From NCBI GenBank assembly GCA_020055645.1, contig CM034548.1:31732201-31796200 (forward strand): 64,000 bases of DNA, given 5' to 3'. Position 1 is the stretch's first letter. Every line of letters begins with the position of its first letter. Below are positions 45,141-60,100 of this stretch, one piece after another. A program made the position numbers and the translations under genes. The notes beneath the pieces were generated by a model that saw only the letters and a list, made by a program, of their open reading frames with translations, was not told the origin of the DNA and ran no database searches. This DNA is from Tomocerus qinae (Eukaryota > Arthropoda > Collembola > Entomobryomorpha > Tomoceridae).

Positions 45141-48100
45141 TCACACATCAATTCCCTTCTGGTTAGAATTTTCATGGAGTGATATGAAGGAATTACGATT
45201 CTGTAGCATATCGCTGTTACAATTTGTGTCACTATTTGAACAAATAGGGGGTGTGGGACTTTTATTTTCAAAATTCGAGCCTATGGATGAAACACCGCTA
45301 TCATTTTTTTGTCTCTTAGGACTTGTACTCTTCTCAGTGATGTCCAGAAGGACGTCATCGAGTTCTTTCATATTCTGAGGAAAAATTATATTATTAGGAA
45401 TATAATTTAAATTTGAGATCCCTGAAATTTCTTTGGGAGGACTATTAGAAGGTGAGTGACTGAGAACATTTTTCCGAGAAGAACTAGGCTTTTTCACATC
45501 ATCGTCATTTCGCGAGATATTATTATCTGCGAAACTGAATTCTAAACCTGCTTTATTATTGACTGGTCTGGGGCTAAATACATCATGAGGCCCAGGGGAA
45601 CTTGGGAAATGCGTTAAGGAGTATCCGTCGTTGTTAGCCATTCCAGCTTTTGCAAATGTATTGCATATCGGTGAATCTCCATCGGAGTCACGTGGATGGT
45701 TATTAAAAATGTAGCCTGCATTTTCAGCTAAAGGCTGCAGTTTTCCTTCGTCGAAATTCTCCATGTCCACTTTAACATTTATATACCCGTTTTTGGAAGT
45801 CTGCGGATGACTAGGAAGCAAATACTCTTGCGCCAATGACTCCGGTACATTTGCATACATCGGCTCAGGTTGATCATTCACTTTGAATTCTGGTCCACCC
45901 ATTTTGGCCAAATAATCAGGATTTGATTGCAGTCTTAGTTTATTATTCTTATCGAAACTGACATTCAAGTCGATGTAGTGCTGTCGAAGACTTTCTTCCA
46001 TCAAGTCTCCGATTCGATCTGCTAACGCTGTAAATGTCGGTCTGGAAGATGGTTCATGGGACCAGCAGTTCATCATTAAGTCGTAAATTGAAGAGGGTGA
46101 CAATGGTGGCTTTTCCATTCGGTACCCATCGTTCAACATTTTGTAAAAACGGTCATCAGCCTCCATCCCTGTAACAAATTGATTAACGCTGTTATTCAAA
46201 ATATTGATTAATTTGTATTCATTCAATATTATTTAAGGTTGGATGGAATAGGTATATCAAAATAGCGTAACTTATCAACATTACGCGGCAAGACTAAAAG
46301 GCCCCATCCTAGGATGGGGCGCCCAAACCACCCCATCCTTAGATTAGGTTACATTATGATGAATTAGATTAGGTTTGTAGGGTGGGCAGGGTGCACACCC
46401 CACCCTAAGATAAGGCCTTTTAGTCTGGCCGTTACTCAGCCTTTCTCAAGCCTAGTCTGTTCGCACATCGTTGTTTTTAATTACTTGAGTAGACTAATAA
46501 AGGTTATTAATTCTTTGATCATTAAGCTGACATACCGGGGTAAGGCGTTTTTCCTAGTGTAAAAACCTCCCATAAAACCACTCCAAAACTCCAAGCATCT
46601 GACTGGGTTGAAAATTCGGCAAAATATATTGATTCGATTGCCATCCATTTCACTGGTAACAGAACACCCTGCAAGATTTAATTAAAATTTGTCAATGTAT
46701 CCTTTTTACCTTTTTGTTATGCATTCATTTTAGAGTTAATATTCATTTAATTCTACTACTTCTTTTACCAAAAATACAATCGCGCTACTCAGGCGAACTT
46801 GCCGTTAGTTTTACATACATACCCACACGTATTGTAAATGTTTCAATTTGGACCTTGCTTCTCAACAGCAGAAATGTGATATAGCATAGCTACTTACGCT
46901 AAATGTTTCACTACATAACTTATTAGACCGAGTGTTGTAGGTATATGTTTTTTACTGAGATTTGTTAAACGTAAAAGTTTGTTAAACGAAACTCAATTCT
47001 TAAAATGTCAGAAACTTCTCTGTTCTAAATTTTTTACAGGTCGCACAGTTAGGTAATTAAGAGAAAGACATACCTCGCTTTTCTTTTTATACTTGTAGTC
47101 TTTGTACATCTCTTTGGCCAGTCCAAAATCACAAATTTTGACCACGTTGTTTTCAGATAGAAGGACATTCCTGGCGGCCAAATCTCCGTGTAATACCTAC
47201 ATATATAAAAGTAGATTAATTACCAACAAGTAAAAAAGTTGTAAATTGTAAAGTAGTTTGCATGATGGTCACCACAGTAAGTTGGACGTGCTTGGACGTG
47301 ATTAATGATAAAAATAGCTAATACATTATAGATTTTAATCCTTAAGAACTAACTTTTCTGGACGCCAGATATTCCATTCCTCGGGCAATCTGAAAACTCC
47401 ATCCTAAGAGGTCAGTAGTTGTCATATCGGCAACGTCTCTATGTTGGTAGTCGCCCCGATAGTGGCCCATACAAGAACCAGAAGACGATCTTCTTTTGCC
47501 ATCCGTGTCTATGACGCTGGGGCAGTTGGAAACGTAGCTCATGTCGGTACACATACTGTGAGTGTTGCCTCCCGTTGCATATCCTTCTGAAAAACTGTTA
47601 TGGCTGGGGTTGTAATCGAGGGACGGTGGTGCGTATGCCGGTGGCGGAGTGCTGGGAGTGACTGGACAGGATCCCACTTCCTCCAAAGTGCGATATCCAT
47701 TCGGAGTTGCTTTCCTGCCAGTATCCGTAAACGTCAATGATGCATAATTTAGTCTGTCAATTACAAGGGAGGAAAGCCATGCAAGTAATTTTTGCCAAAA
47801 GTTCCAGATGCCAAACGAGAGTAAAAAAGCGATTTCAAAAGTTATTTGACCCAAGAAGCAATACACCAATTCAGAGCATCGAGTCCACGCGTTCCAAGTC
47901 CATCCATTAGTTAAGGTAAGTCATAAGAAAATAAAAAAGCAGCAAACCCATTAATATTTGTAGTACTACTATTTATACTTCCAATCCAAAGTTGTTATTA
48001 GATCATTTAAAGTAGAGAATTTACTACTATAGCAAAATAGATGTGGTCAACTTTCTAAACTTATTGTCCAAGTGGTTCAAATCTACTACTAGCCCATGTC

Positions 48101-51100
48101 CCCACGTTTTAGTAATAATGCCAATTTGATGCTGTTTAACTACTTAAAATAGTATGTTAGATAAATTAGTATTTGGTAAAAAAGGTTTAAAATATTACTT
48201 AGGAACTTGACTTTGTCGACTACTGAGGTCTTCCAAAGTGCAAATATTGGAATCGACAACATCCCTTATAGGATCCAATTGATTGATAAACTTGTGCTTA
48301 TGTCTGTGCAAATAACTCAAAAGACTTCCGTATTTACAATATTCGACTATGACCAGAAGTTCTCCTACAAATAAAATGTTTACCATGTTAAAACCAATTT
48401 AAGCTAATTATTAAAAATGTAATTACAGGTCAATTTTTTAAAACTTGGACGAAATAAAATTCCAATGCCCCAATTTTGCCTAGTTTAACATGGATAGTGA
48501 GGCGATAGGACTTTTTTTCGTCCAATTATTTTACAACGCTAGTTGTATAGTAATTTTTACTTACGCTTTTTAGCGAGGTTTTTTGTACATGCTCCTAATA
48601 AGTTGACTACGTTTACATGTTGCCCCAAATGTACCATAATTTTCAATTCTGACATCAGGGCTTTAATGTGACTTTCGTCGGCATTTGCTTTCACCATTTT
48701 GACAGCTACTTCTGTAACTGATTCATTTTTCAGTATACCCGTTGCTTCAGCCTTAACCACCCTTCCAAAAGCTCCTGAGCCTAACTGCATTCCTGAAAGA
48801 AAATATTTCACAATTAGAATTAAATAAAAATATAACTTTTTACGAAAAAATTTTTTTCTGTTGACATACCAAGTTTAATTCTGTCTTTAGGAAACTCCCA
48901 TTTCTTGTCATATGGTAATAAACTGGCCTGATCTTCGACTCCCAAATCAGGATTTATATCACCAACAGCACCTTCCTCCCATTCCACGCGATAAAGATTC
49001 CTTATCTCCATCTTCATACGCTATTAAAGTTACAACAAACATTTTCTTTCATTGAAAAAGAGTGCCCTGACAATTGACTGAGCTATTTCGTTAAAATAGT
49101 CATCTATGTTTAAGCTTTTACAGAATTAAGTCACAATATCATTTCTTCAAAATACTATTCAGATATTTTTAGCTAATGGAATTCTTTAATAGATGGAAAC
49201 TCACCCTTTCTTTGTGTTTCTTCTTGGAAAGACAAGCCAAAAGGACAAACACGACGATAACAATCAATATAAGGAAAGCAATCATTGCAGGGTGCATCTT
49301 ATTCGATGGACCTACATCAAATATTGGTATAATAAATAGAAATCGATGGTTTTCAAACATTAATGGGCAATGTGTTTAAATAAATTTACCTATGACATCC
49401 AAAAATATTGTTGCTTTATCTGACCCTGCTCTACTTCGGGATTCACATTTGTATTCTCCTGTTGCTGCCACCCGAATATATTCAAAGGTCACTGTAGTAT
49501 TATCTCTCGATATGCTATGTTTAATTTCTTTTGGCCATTCTTCTGAAGGTTCTTCATTCTAAGATCGTAGTTGGATAGAAAATAGCTTATAAGCAATACA
49601 AAATTTTGGTCAAAAAGTCATTTATTTACGAAGTAAGAAATCTTTACCCTAAACCAGAGGATGGAAGGTGTTGGAACCCCAGTGGCGTTGCAAAAGAGTT
49701 GAAATTGTGGGGCATCGCCATCTTTAATAGTTATCGTCGACCCATTCATGTTAGTGGTATTTGAAATTTTGGGCGAAACAATTTCTTAACAAATAAATGT
49801 AAATGTAAATATTATGTTGCAACATTTTTATTGTTAAAAAATTTAAATATCTTTCGGTTTACTTTTCACGTCCAAAGTCCGGTTTTCAATTTTATTGCTG
49901 TCCACAACACAACGGTAGTCACCAGAATAAGTAGGATTTATATTTGCGATATAAACATACTTTTTCCAAGACCACGTAGATTCCCCGTCACCGACAACCA
50001 AGTCTTAATAACGTATAGAAATAATTAAATTAAATGAACCAAAAATGACTCACTAATGAATTTTAATAAATCTTTGATATAATTAAGATATTTGATTGCA
50101 ATTACTAATGCAATACTGACTTACTTGGAGGCTTCGACTCTAATGTACTCCACGACGAATTTATTTTTTGTTCCCAGACGATCTTGCTTTCTTTAAAGAC
50201 AAGTTTTGATGCACCACAAGTAAGGTTAACAGAATCTCCATCAATAATCGGCTTAGGTCCAGTTATGCCGTATTCTTTTTTTCCAAGAAAATCTAAAGAC
50301 GACCACTTCAATTATTGTATGAACTTTCATGTATGAAAATATTCGAATTTTTAGACTTACCGACAACTCGAACATAATGGCTCTCATTTACATTTTTTCT
50401 GAGGGCGTTGTTTGCAAAGCACCAATATATTCCATGTTCAGTTGCAGTAAAAGTTAACTTTCTCAATGATTTTTGATTTTCTTTTTGCAAAGGACCCATC
50501 TTGGAACCCTACAATAAAGTAACATCAAAATAAATAAATAAATCATTAAAACCTTCAAAATGGTTTATAAATGCTTTGAGTAGATTTGGACCTAAACTCT
50601 AGTTTTCGAAATCCGAATAGGATTGAGTATAGTTACCTTTTTTTCCCCAAGAAGTACCATTGGTTGACAATTTTTTGCATTATTTTCAAAATCCGTACAA
50701 GATTGAAAGTACCAATCAATAGTTGGTATCGGAAATCCAACAGCTTCACAGGAAAGTTGATTGGTGGTATTGAACTCGTAATACATATCAGAATTACTTG
50801 GGTAAATATGTACATCAGGGGGACCTTAGGTTACGAAATAATGATCAAATTAGACAAAAACCAAACAAACGTGGTAAATATGATGGACACTAAAAGTTTC
50901 GTACTTGTGACAATAAGAGTGAGATTCAGCACTTTTCTCTGTTCCAATGTTTCATTTTCCGCAATAAATTGGTAAGTTCCTGCGTCATTTAAACTCACAA
51001 CCTTTTTCCTAAGAATGATTTCTGATTCTCTATCTTCAATACTGAAATAACTGTCGGTTGATACCTCCTGTCCATTTTTTATCCATATATACTTAGGTTT

Positions 51101-54100
51101 TGGAGGATAACTACTGATATTAATGACCCATGTGGCAGTTTCATGTTCTCTCACTGTTATTTTTTCGGATTGGGTCGTTACATTTAAAAACCACTCATCT
51201 TCAGCTGTAAAAGATTGTTTATTTTAAAAATAATCATCCAATTCATAACAATTAATTATTGTTGCTCATACCATAAATTTTAATAGATTTCACTGCCACT
51301 TTCTTTGAATTTCCAGAGCCTTTCTTTGTACATTCATAATCCCCAGCATCTTCTTTACTTGCATTACGAACTGTTAGCCTTGATAGATACAAGTTGTTCT
51401 TGTTAGCATCATCATGCCATTGATTTGATATCGTTACTCTGTCCGACTGAAACATATGTAAATTAGCTCATGCCATAAATTATGTAGGGAAAGTAAACCT
51501 CACTTAACACTATAATACAATGGGAATTATATACTTGTTGTAGCACTGAAATCGGTTTTGTCCAATTCAAAGTGAAGTACATATGTGGTCCGTGTTGCAC
51601 TACGCAATCCAAAGTAAAACTTCCCCCGACAGAAAATGACCCTCCGGCGGTAGTAATTTTTGGTTTTTCAGAATCATTATGGTTAACTATTGGAAAACAC
51701 AAATACAAATTAATTTAAAATTGACTCAGGCAATAACAACATTTAAGTGACACTAAGCATGAGATTACACGTAGCGTCAGTTTCACAATGAAAGTTAAAC
51801 AGTGTTATTTAACGGTTACAGCAACGGAAAGTAGACAAAAAGTCTCAAACACAGAAAACAAAAATGTTTACAAACGTTTCCTAAGTTTCAGGATGCATTT
51901 CATGTACTGTAGTAGATTACTATAATATACTTACACCATAATAATATTAATAATACTACAAGTTAAACTTAAACACTAAATGGCAAGCGTGCAAGAGATA
52001 TATAGGTAACAATAGTAAATATCACACTAATAATGCAAGTACCAATGCTGTTTATTATTTTTTGCTAAGACTTACTCATACACATGTGATTACATCTTGG
52101 AAGCTAGAGACATTTAGTAAGATTAGTTTAAAGAGCATAGTAAAGGAGACAGAAAACGTGCGAATGTAGGAAATGTTGAATACAGAGACTAGTAACATAG
52201 AAACTTTAGAGATAGGAACATCGATACACAGAGATTGAACTTTAAAAACGTTTAATACCGACAAGAATGAAAGTGATCTCTTTTCTGACACTGCCCAACG
52301 TTCCTATGCAGTCATAGTTACCACTGGACGTCAGTACCGTATTAATTGTTAAGCCATCCTTCTTATTATAATTTTTATCAGTCAGCTCGATCTGATTCCC
52401 AATTAATGAACCAATATGAAAAAATGTATTATTGAAATGTGTTTCGGTTAGTTACGATTTTGAAAATTAACTTTTAAAGTAGTTAGCTTACAACCGTAGT
52501 GTCTTTATGGATTTCAATGGTAACATTCTCGCTTGTTGGTTTGCAAGGTATCGTATAAGATACACCTACTATCGCAGGTGGCAATATTTGGACTGGACTG
52601 AATTTGGTATCCACCAGTAATTTGTTCTCGTCTAAAATTGGTTGACTTAATATATTATACTTCATTCTTAATTCAATATCCTTTCGGAGTTCAAATTATT
52701 TAGTAATTACTTCTCTAATAAAATGCGCATTCATTAGATGTTACTTTTTAATCTTCCGCAATCAATTTTATTAGTTTCTACATTACCAAGAGACCATTTG
52801 ACCATTGACACAATTAAAGATTGAATACTCGTATTATCCACCACCGTAATTAATAATATTGGAAAATATCGTAAATGTTCTAGAGATTTTTATTATCCTT
52901 GTCATTTTAATTTTAAAATCATACATGCTAAACATTTTAAATGCATTAAAATGACATTTATAACCTACAGTGACGTTTTTTATTGTGACATAACAGGAAG
53001 ATAAGAGAAGTTTGATGGTTTTTAGTTTGGCAAATTATAGAATTACAGTATAATTGATTTTGCCTGTACCTTTAGACAATTATTTTTAGACAGAGGAGAC
53101 GCTTATTAAATAATATTGGCAAAAAATAAATAATTAGTTTGTGGATGAAAAAAATGTTCGCAATTGGAACTGAGACAAGCTGGAACATTTCGTTCACAAA
53201 CTAAAATTTTCTTTTCAGGAAAAAACACCAAGTTTGCTTATCTGTCACAACAAAAACAAATCATTTTGCACAGAAAAAGAATTGATTGGTAATCACCGAT
53301 CACGATAAACTTCTCATATATGCAGCATATATTTAGCTTGTACTTGACGAACAGAGTACATGTTTAAAGTTTGAAATATGAGGATTTAAATTTTGTTTAC
53401 GTAATTGACATTCTATCATTGTATTCATTGAAAAGGCTATGGGATAGGATTGTTAGTTTGTTACTCGTTTGTGGATAATGACAGCGTAGCATCATCATTC
53501 ATAATGAAAACGGTACCTACAGAAGAAAGGAAGTGCAAAATTATACCACATTCACATTTTGTATTCAGAATCAATGAATATCAAAAGTAATAGTGCTAAA
53601 ATGTCACACTTCATCGCTATGTAGTTTAGTTTTTCTATTATTTATGAATACTGCAAGAATGAAAACTGTAAGTCAGTAGAAAATATGTATTGAATTGATG
53701 TTTAGCATTCTGTGGTAATGTCTCCCACACTTTGTGTTTTGGGCCTTCACACAATAAAGAATGTGAAGGTGTCAGATTCATGGTAGCAGTTAATGAAGGC
53801 ATTTATATTTAAAGTTGTTTATAAATTATGCATAAATTGTTATTAACAAAAGATGACAAAACATACCGTCAACCATAAGATATATGTGACTGCTCCCAGA
53901 ATCAACTTCATAATCATCGGAAGAAGGGGTACTGGAATTGTAAACACATGTATAGTATCCTACATCCTGGACAGTTACGTGCGTCATGGTAAATTTTGCC
54001 CAATATCTACTATTCCCAGTATCATCCTCCCCGTGCTCAATTGTGACTCGATCAGCGTCGTTCTAATTAAAAAACAGAATAATTCATCATTATTAGATAA

Positions 54101-57100
54101 ATATGATACTGCTTTGGAAGATTTATATAAAACGATGCTTATGTATTAGAAATCAAATATGGCTGCTGTGAAAATAGGGAAACGTGACTTGTTGAGATCA
54201 CTCCAAACTAGAGTGTGAACTTCAGTCACTTTATTTTTAAAAAATGATCATTTTATCAGTAAAAACTTTTTCTCGGTGCCCCCACTGAAATTTTTTTCCT
54301 GGCTGCGACCTTGGTTATTCATGGTGTAAAAGAAACAAAATAATTTTAACCAAGGTAAGCTGGAATCTAATACAGTATTTTTGATTATACTCTTGTTTAT
54401 TATTTACGTTTACACCATCAATGAATAAAATCTGCCCCTTTTGTTAACGACGAACGTTTTCACACAATATTGCCTCTAATCATTTTTTTAAAGTCAAAAA
54501 TGATATACTCTTCAATCAACAGATTTTTAAAATAGCTATCCTATCACTTACCTCATTTGAACGAGTATAGTTCCAGTTCCATGTGACACCTTCGTCCCCC
54601 CGACAGCTTAGAGTCATATCTTCTCCAACTTTCATCGTTATTAAATCTTTGTCAGGAGTAATTTTGGGGTAAACATTTTCAGCCAAGCATATCCTTCCTG
54701 AAATAAAAAATAATAATAGCAGGTAAATATATACATATTTAAAAGTTAATTGTCAATTTTCATTCAATCATGATTAATCATGAAGTATGAGTGTACCATT
54801 TTGATATAAAAGTCATTGTCAAATATTGTATATATAATATATATCTGACATGTATTTAAAAGATTTTCATAGAATTGTTAAGCATCTAAACTATGTAGCG
54901 ACTCTCATGGTTTATATAAAGTTTCCGTCAGTGTTTTTGGAACTGAAGGAGGAAACAATGTACTTGAATACACAAGTACAAGTATTCGTAAATAGGGAAT
55001 GGAAGCTAGGGGGAATTATGGACAACAATGGTCACGTTATGACACGTCTTGGCCATTTGGCATTCCAGATAGTAGTTTCATGCACACTGTTCCAATAAAT
55101 CTCAAATTCTTTCAAAAGGTGAATGATTTGACTTGTAATCTTAGGGCGGCGACATTTCTTTGATGTGTGAATGTTTGACATCAAATGTACAGATGCCAAA
55201 TGCCATAAAAGCCATCATCCACAGTCGTGTACAAACCAACTAGAAAGAAAGCTGAGAAAACTTTCAAAAGCAGGACGAATATGACGAAAAAGTTATTGAA
55301 ACAATAAAATCTTTCTAACAGAGTAGCAAGACTCGAAAATAGACTTTAAAAAATGATTGTAGTTTTTAGTTTTTTGTAGTCCAGTCGCTGCATGAGAAAT
55401 GCTTATCTAGCTTCGGATTCCCAACGCTATTTTGTTCATGAAATCGTTAGGCGAAATAAAAAAATTGCAAAGTGTAAGATGAGCCTAAAATGTAATGTGG
55501 GTAAAGTGAGACTGGTACTCCAAGAACGTCTAAGACTGTATACAGCATTCTATTTACATAATAGAAGAGAGATGTGAAGACAGCTGAAGGCAAATTGCTA
55601 GTAATCGATTAATTCAGGTAAGCTAAAGTAGGTATAACCTAACATTGACACATTTGCCTTAACGGATTTAAATTAGAGTTGACCTTAGAAGCTTCATACA
55701 TAGGAAATAGGAGTCCGCTACCAAGGACCATAATTATCCGATTGGGGAGTCTGGAAGTGAACTTTAGTTAGTACACTCTAAAAAATAGGACATAATTTCA
55801 CACTATCTAGGCCACAGAAACATCATTCAATTTTAGATTCTAGCAGAAAATTTAGGATGATAATTTTCACTATAAACCATAATGTCAAATTCAAGATATC
55901 AATTGGTTTTTTAATATTTAAATTTATATGCTGCGGAGTCGACAATACACATAGACCTTTGCTTCTATTTTAGTTACAGAAAATAGAGAGAAATTAAATG
56001 GAAAAAATATTTCGGCTTTTTTGTATCAGGCTGGATATAGGAATTCCCCGAATTGTGAAACATGCTATAGAACCGAGACATAATTAATTTGTTTACAACT
56101 ACGTTCTTGCCTTTTGAGTTCGTTGAATGAAAATACTTGCTCGAGTTCTCAAAGGACAAAGTGTGGTTTATGGATTCACTACCCAAACATTTCAACAATT
56201 AGGTAATTGTACAATATTATTGCATCGATCGAGTAGTATAAATCAATACCTTCAATGTAAGAACATAAATATAAGTAACTACACATTATACAATGACGTT
56301 TCCCCCTTTCTCAAAATGTTTTTTCAATTTGGTTTTCCTAGTTATACATTAAAGGAAGTACAGTTCATTGTGTTTAAATGACCAAATTATGGAATTGTTC
56401 ACAATATTTTCTCATTTTCAATCGTAGGATGCCGTAGACCTTGAGTCAAAACAATATTGCTTCTGAAGTATTTTATAATGCAAGCAATTAGCGCACTTAT
56501 GGATTACTACGAAGTACTCTACCTACTAAAAAAATTGGTAAAATGAAAAGATGAATGTCACTTGAATTTTCTGGAGAAACGGCTTTATCCACTATGGTGT
56601 AACTGGTAATAAGGATGCTCTTCGATGATACTCAGTCTAATTGATAACAATTTCTATAAGACGTCATACCAAAGTATGAAACGTTTATGAAAGACAATTA
56701 CGAGGTATTAGCATAGGAACTATCAGAATATTTGTAAAAAACATGTCCACGTGCATAATGTGGTAGTTCATAAATACATCCGGGCTGAAGACCGTAACTC
56801 AATTTTCTAGCAATAGTATGTAATTAAATAGAACAAAATATAGTTACTGATCATATAATCATCTACTATCTACCAACTTGTCTCCCAATTTACCGACTCA
56901 CATATTTATTTAACAATTTGCAGGTTGACTAGCTAATTTATAAAACGAAAAAGAAAAACGAAAAACATTTTCTTGAAATGATTATAATATAAAAGACTAT
57001 TTTTGGAAAATGTTTAATAGTTTGTTTGACAAAGGCGTTTCCAATAACAAAAGATGACACTTTTATGATGGATCATAACATAAGAATTGTTATGAAAGGG

Positions 57101-60100
57101 TTCTTCCCAGAAACTCCTTTTAAAGAACCCACTTCCAGAAATAAAATGAATGGAATATAGTACGGAAGAAATGCCTTCTATTGCACAAGTTTCATTCCAA
57201 AGTGACAAGCACTTCAATCAAAGATACCAGAATCCAATAATAATAATAAAAGAACTGTTTATAAGAATTTTCCTTCAAGTGGTTTTGGAATAGGTATAAA
57301 TTCAAGTACGCTGTTTTACAACATGGGACGATGGGACAACATACTGGCTCATGAAGAAATCGAATTCTATATAGAACAAACATGTTTGCACACAATTAGT
57401 GTGAACTGCAATTTTCACAATTTAAGGCTATCCAAAGAATAACACGAAAGTATATACTCAATTGAGAAAATGTTCTACATCTTAATTGGCACTTTTGAGT
57501 AGATGTATAAGGAATATTTATTTTATGAAGAACTGATCTTCACATGAGGATTTTTGATGTCATGCGTATTCAATTTTGTAATTACATGATGATGTGCAGT
57601 AGAAAGATAAATTAGGAAAGAATCATTTAAGAAAAACTTAAGTGCTTTTATCCGTTATATCAAAAATGTCGCTTAGGAGAAAGGGTTTCTGGTCCTTTTC
57701 CAAACTCATAAAAAATTATTTTGAAGAAATTTTACAAGAGGAAGTTAAAAAATATTATATTAGTGATTAAATCCGAAAAAACTTTTGAATATGTTTGGAA
57801 TTCAATCACGTACAACTAATTGTTGGCAGAACCTTTTCACATTGTCATCAAACAATGGTTCATCAAGTAATTTCATGTTATCATCTATAAGTAAGCAACT
57901 TCAGTCATATGCTTTCACAATGTTATATATCTTTTCACAATATGCTTAATGTGGTTGCAATTATATATCTGCATTTTTTCGAAATAGTATAGCTAGCGTC
58001 ATTTTGATTTATGTAACTACGTAAATAGAATATTGCTTGTGTTGTTTTAGCGGTAAATCGCGAAAGCCCATGGTCACTTCTTGGTATCAATTTTTGGCTT
58101 AGCCAAAGCTATTTATTGTGATAAGTTGATGTAATAGGATGATAAGAATGTTGTTCGCATTTCGACGTAGCTTCTCATGAATTAAATAGGATGTGCGGGG
58201 ACATTTTATTTTCTGTCATTTTGTCATCAGGAAGAAATATTTTACTTTATTTAGCATTGTGGTTTATGAAAGCATCGTATTATATTATTGGAGCATGCTT
58301 TTTGTTTGTTCCGTTTCCATAAACTCCATTGTCGTGGTTGTGTACATTCACTCCGGAGAATAAACTCATCATTATATTAATGTTTCTAGTAAATAATGGT
58401 TTCCATTAGGGTTATGAGCTCTCAATAACCTTTTCTTCATCCTTTCTGTTTTTTATGTAAATAGATTCCATAATATGGCGAAATAAGATTAGTTTCCTAA
58501 TCCGTCACAAAAGTTACACACAATTGAAATTTATTGCGAAGCTAAGAATTGAGGAGCTAATTTACTAACGCTTTTCAAACTTTGTGCAACTGACATAAAG
58601 CTTTAGCAGTAAGATGGTTTTTAAAATATTGGGACTATTTAAAATTGAGAATTATTTTTCAAAAGCTAAGCCTCTTCGTTGGGGGACATTATACAACTTC
58701 ATCATGATGAAAAAGCTTCAAAAATAAAATTCACTGCCTGTGTGCATTTTAAATTAATCGAGTTCATAGCAGATATTGGCATATCTATTTACTATACATA
58801 CACAGGATACAGAAATAATCGCTGAAATAGAAAAGCTATTTCGTCGGGTACATGAAATCCCATTCTTTAAGCAGCATCTGCAATGCATTTAATATTAGGT
58901 TAGTATGCTAATGTTGTTACTACTACTTAGAAAAGTTTTTAGCTTATCGATAGTCCAAGTAAAGGAAGACTTCATGTCTGCTGCTCGTATTTACTAGAAT
59001 AATGTGTCACGGAATGTGAGTTGTAAAATTTGTAAGCATTCGAACTTAGGCCAGTTTAAATTTTAAACCTCGTCACAATATTTTACAAGTCAAGCAATTG
59101 CTAAGGAAATAGATATTATATTTCTTATGTATACCAGCCTAGGATAGTTGAAACGTTGTGCCGAGTAACCTGCTTATTTTTTTGCCTATGTCAGTATCGT
59201 AGGTAACGTAAATATAAAAATTTTGAATTCGTGTACTTGGTATTTCATAACAAATTATACTACTGTTATGTTCATAAACGAAATACTACTTGTAACATAC
59301 GGCGGTTGGTTTCATAATACTAAATTAAAAGAGCGAAACAGGAACGCGCAAGCATTTTTAAATTCATTCGGAACCCATCGAATTAATGTCCGCAAATCGT
59401 TAAAGAGTGGAGCAGGTATTGGAATTGGATTAGGATCTTTGACTTCTAATACAATATTTTTAAGCAGAAGCCGGGTGACATTGTAAGTGTTCCAAATGAT
59501 ACCATTCATTTTGTATTTAGTGAAGATGGTATTTGGATGGGGGACCTACTGGAGACCCGAAAGCCGAATGCTTTATACCCGAAATTCGAATGCTGTAGAT
59601 CTAATGTAACTTACGAAAACTGAATAGTGTAGACCAAGGTTTCGACTGGGAAATATCACTAACGGGAAGTTTCTACTAACTAATGTGGATATCAAAATAT
59701 GGAAAATGAGAAGTGTGGGAAATAGTCAAAATTGCGGCAAAATTCAAATTTTTGGGCTTTATTTCCCACATTTCCCATCTATTTCCCATTTACCGTAATT
59801 TCCCACATTTCCCGGACGTAAAACATAGTTGGGTGGGAAATGGAAATATTCGCAACTCTGCTGTAGACCCGAAATCCGAATATTGTAGACCAGAAAACCT
59901 ACCGCAGACCCGAAAACCGAATACCCAAATAACCACCCAGAAAATGACCGAAAAAGTGGTCAAAATGGCATAAACCTTCAATTTTACCCAAATGGTCAAA
60001 TACTTTTGCCATTTTGTAAACTTTGATGGTCATAATGTTAAAAATAAATTAGAAGTTTTGACCAGTGATTAAATTGAACTTTATCCAATTTTAACCATTT

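Noticed and set aside
52076..52291. 71-codon minus-strand frame [10 protein letters not shown]...
   Set aside because: It overlaps the 3' end of the true Ig-2 exon (52259-52391) in another frame and continues into intron.
54850..56381. Plus-strand frames of 61-84 codons inside Pvr intron 1
   Set aside because: Low complexity in part, no recognisable domain, no splice or promoter context; at most transposon remnants.
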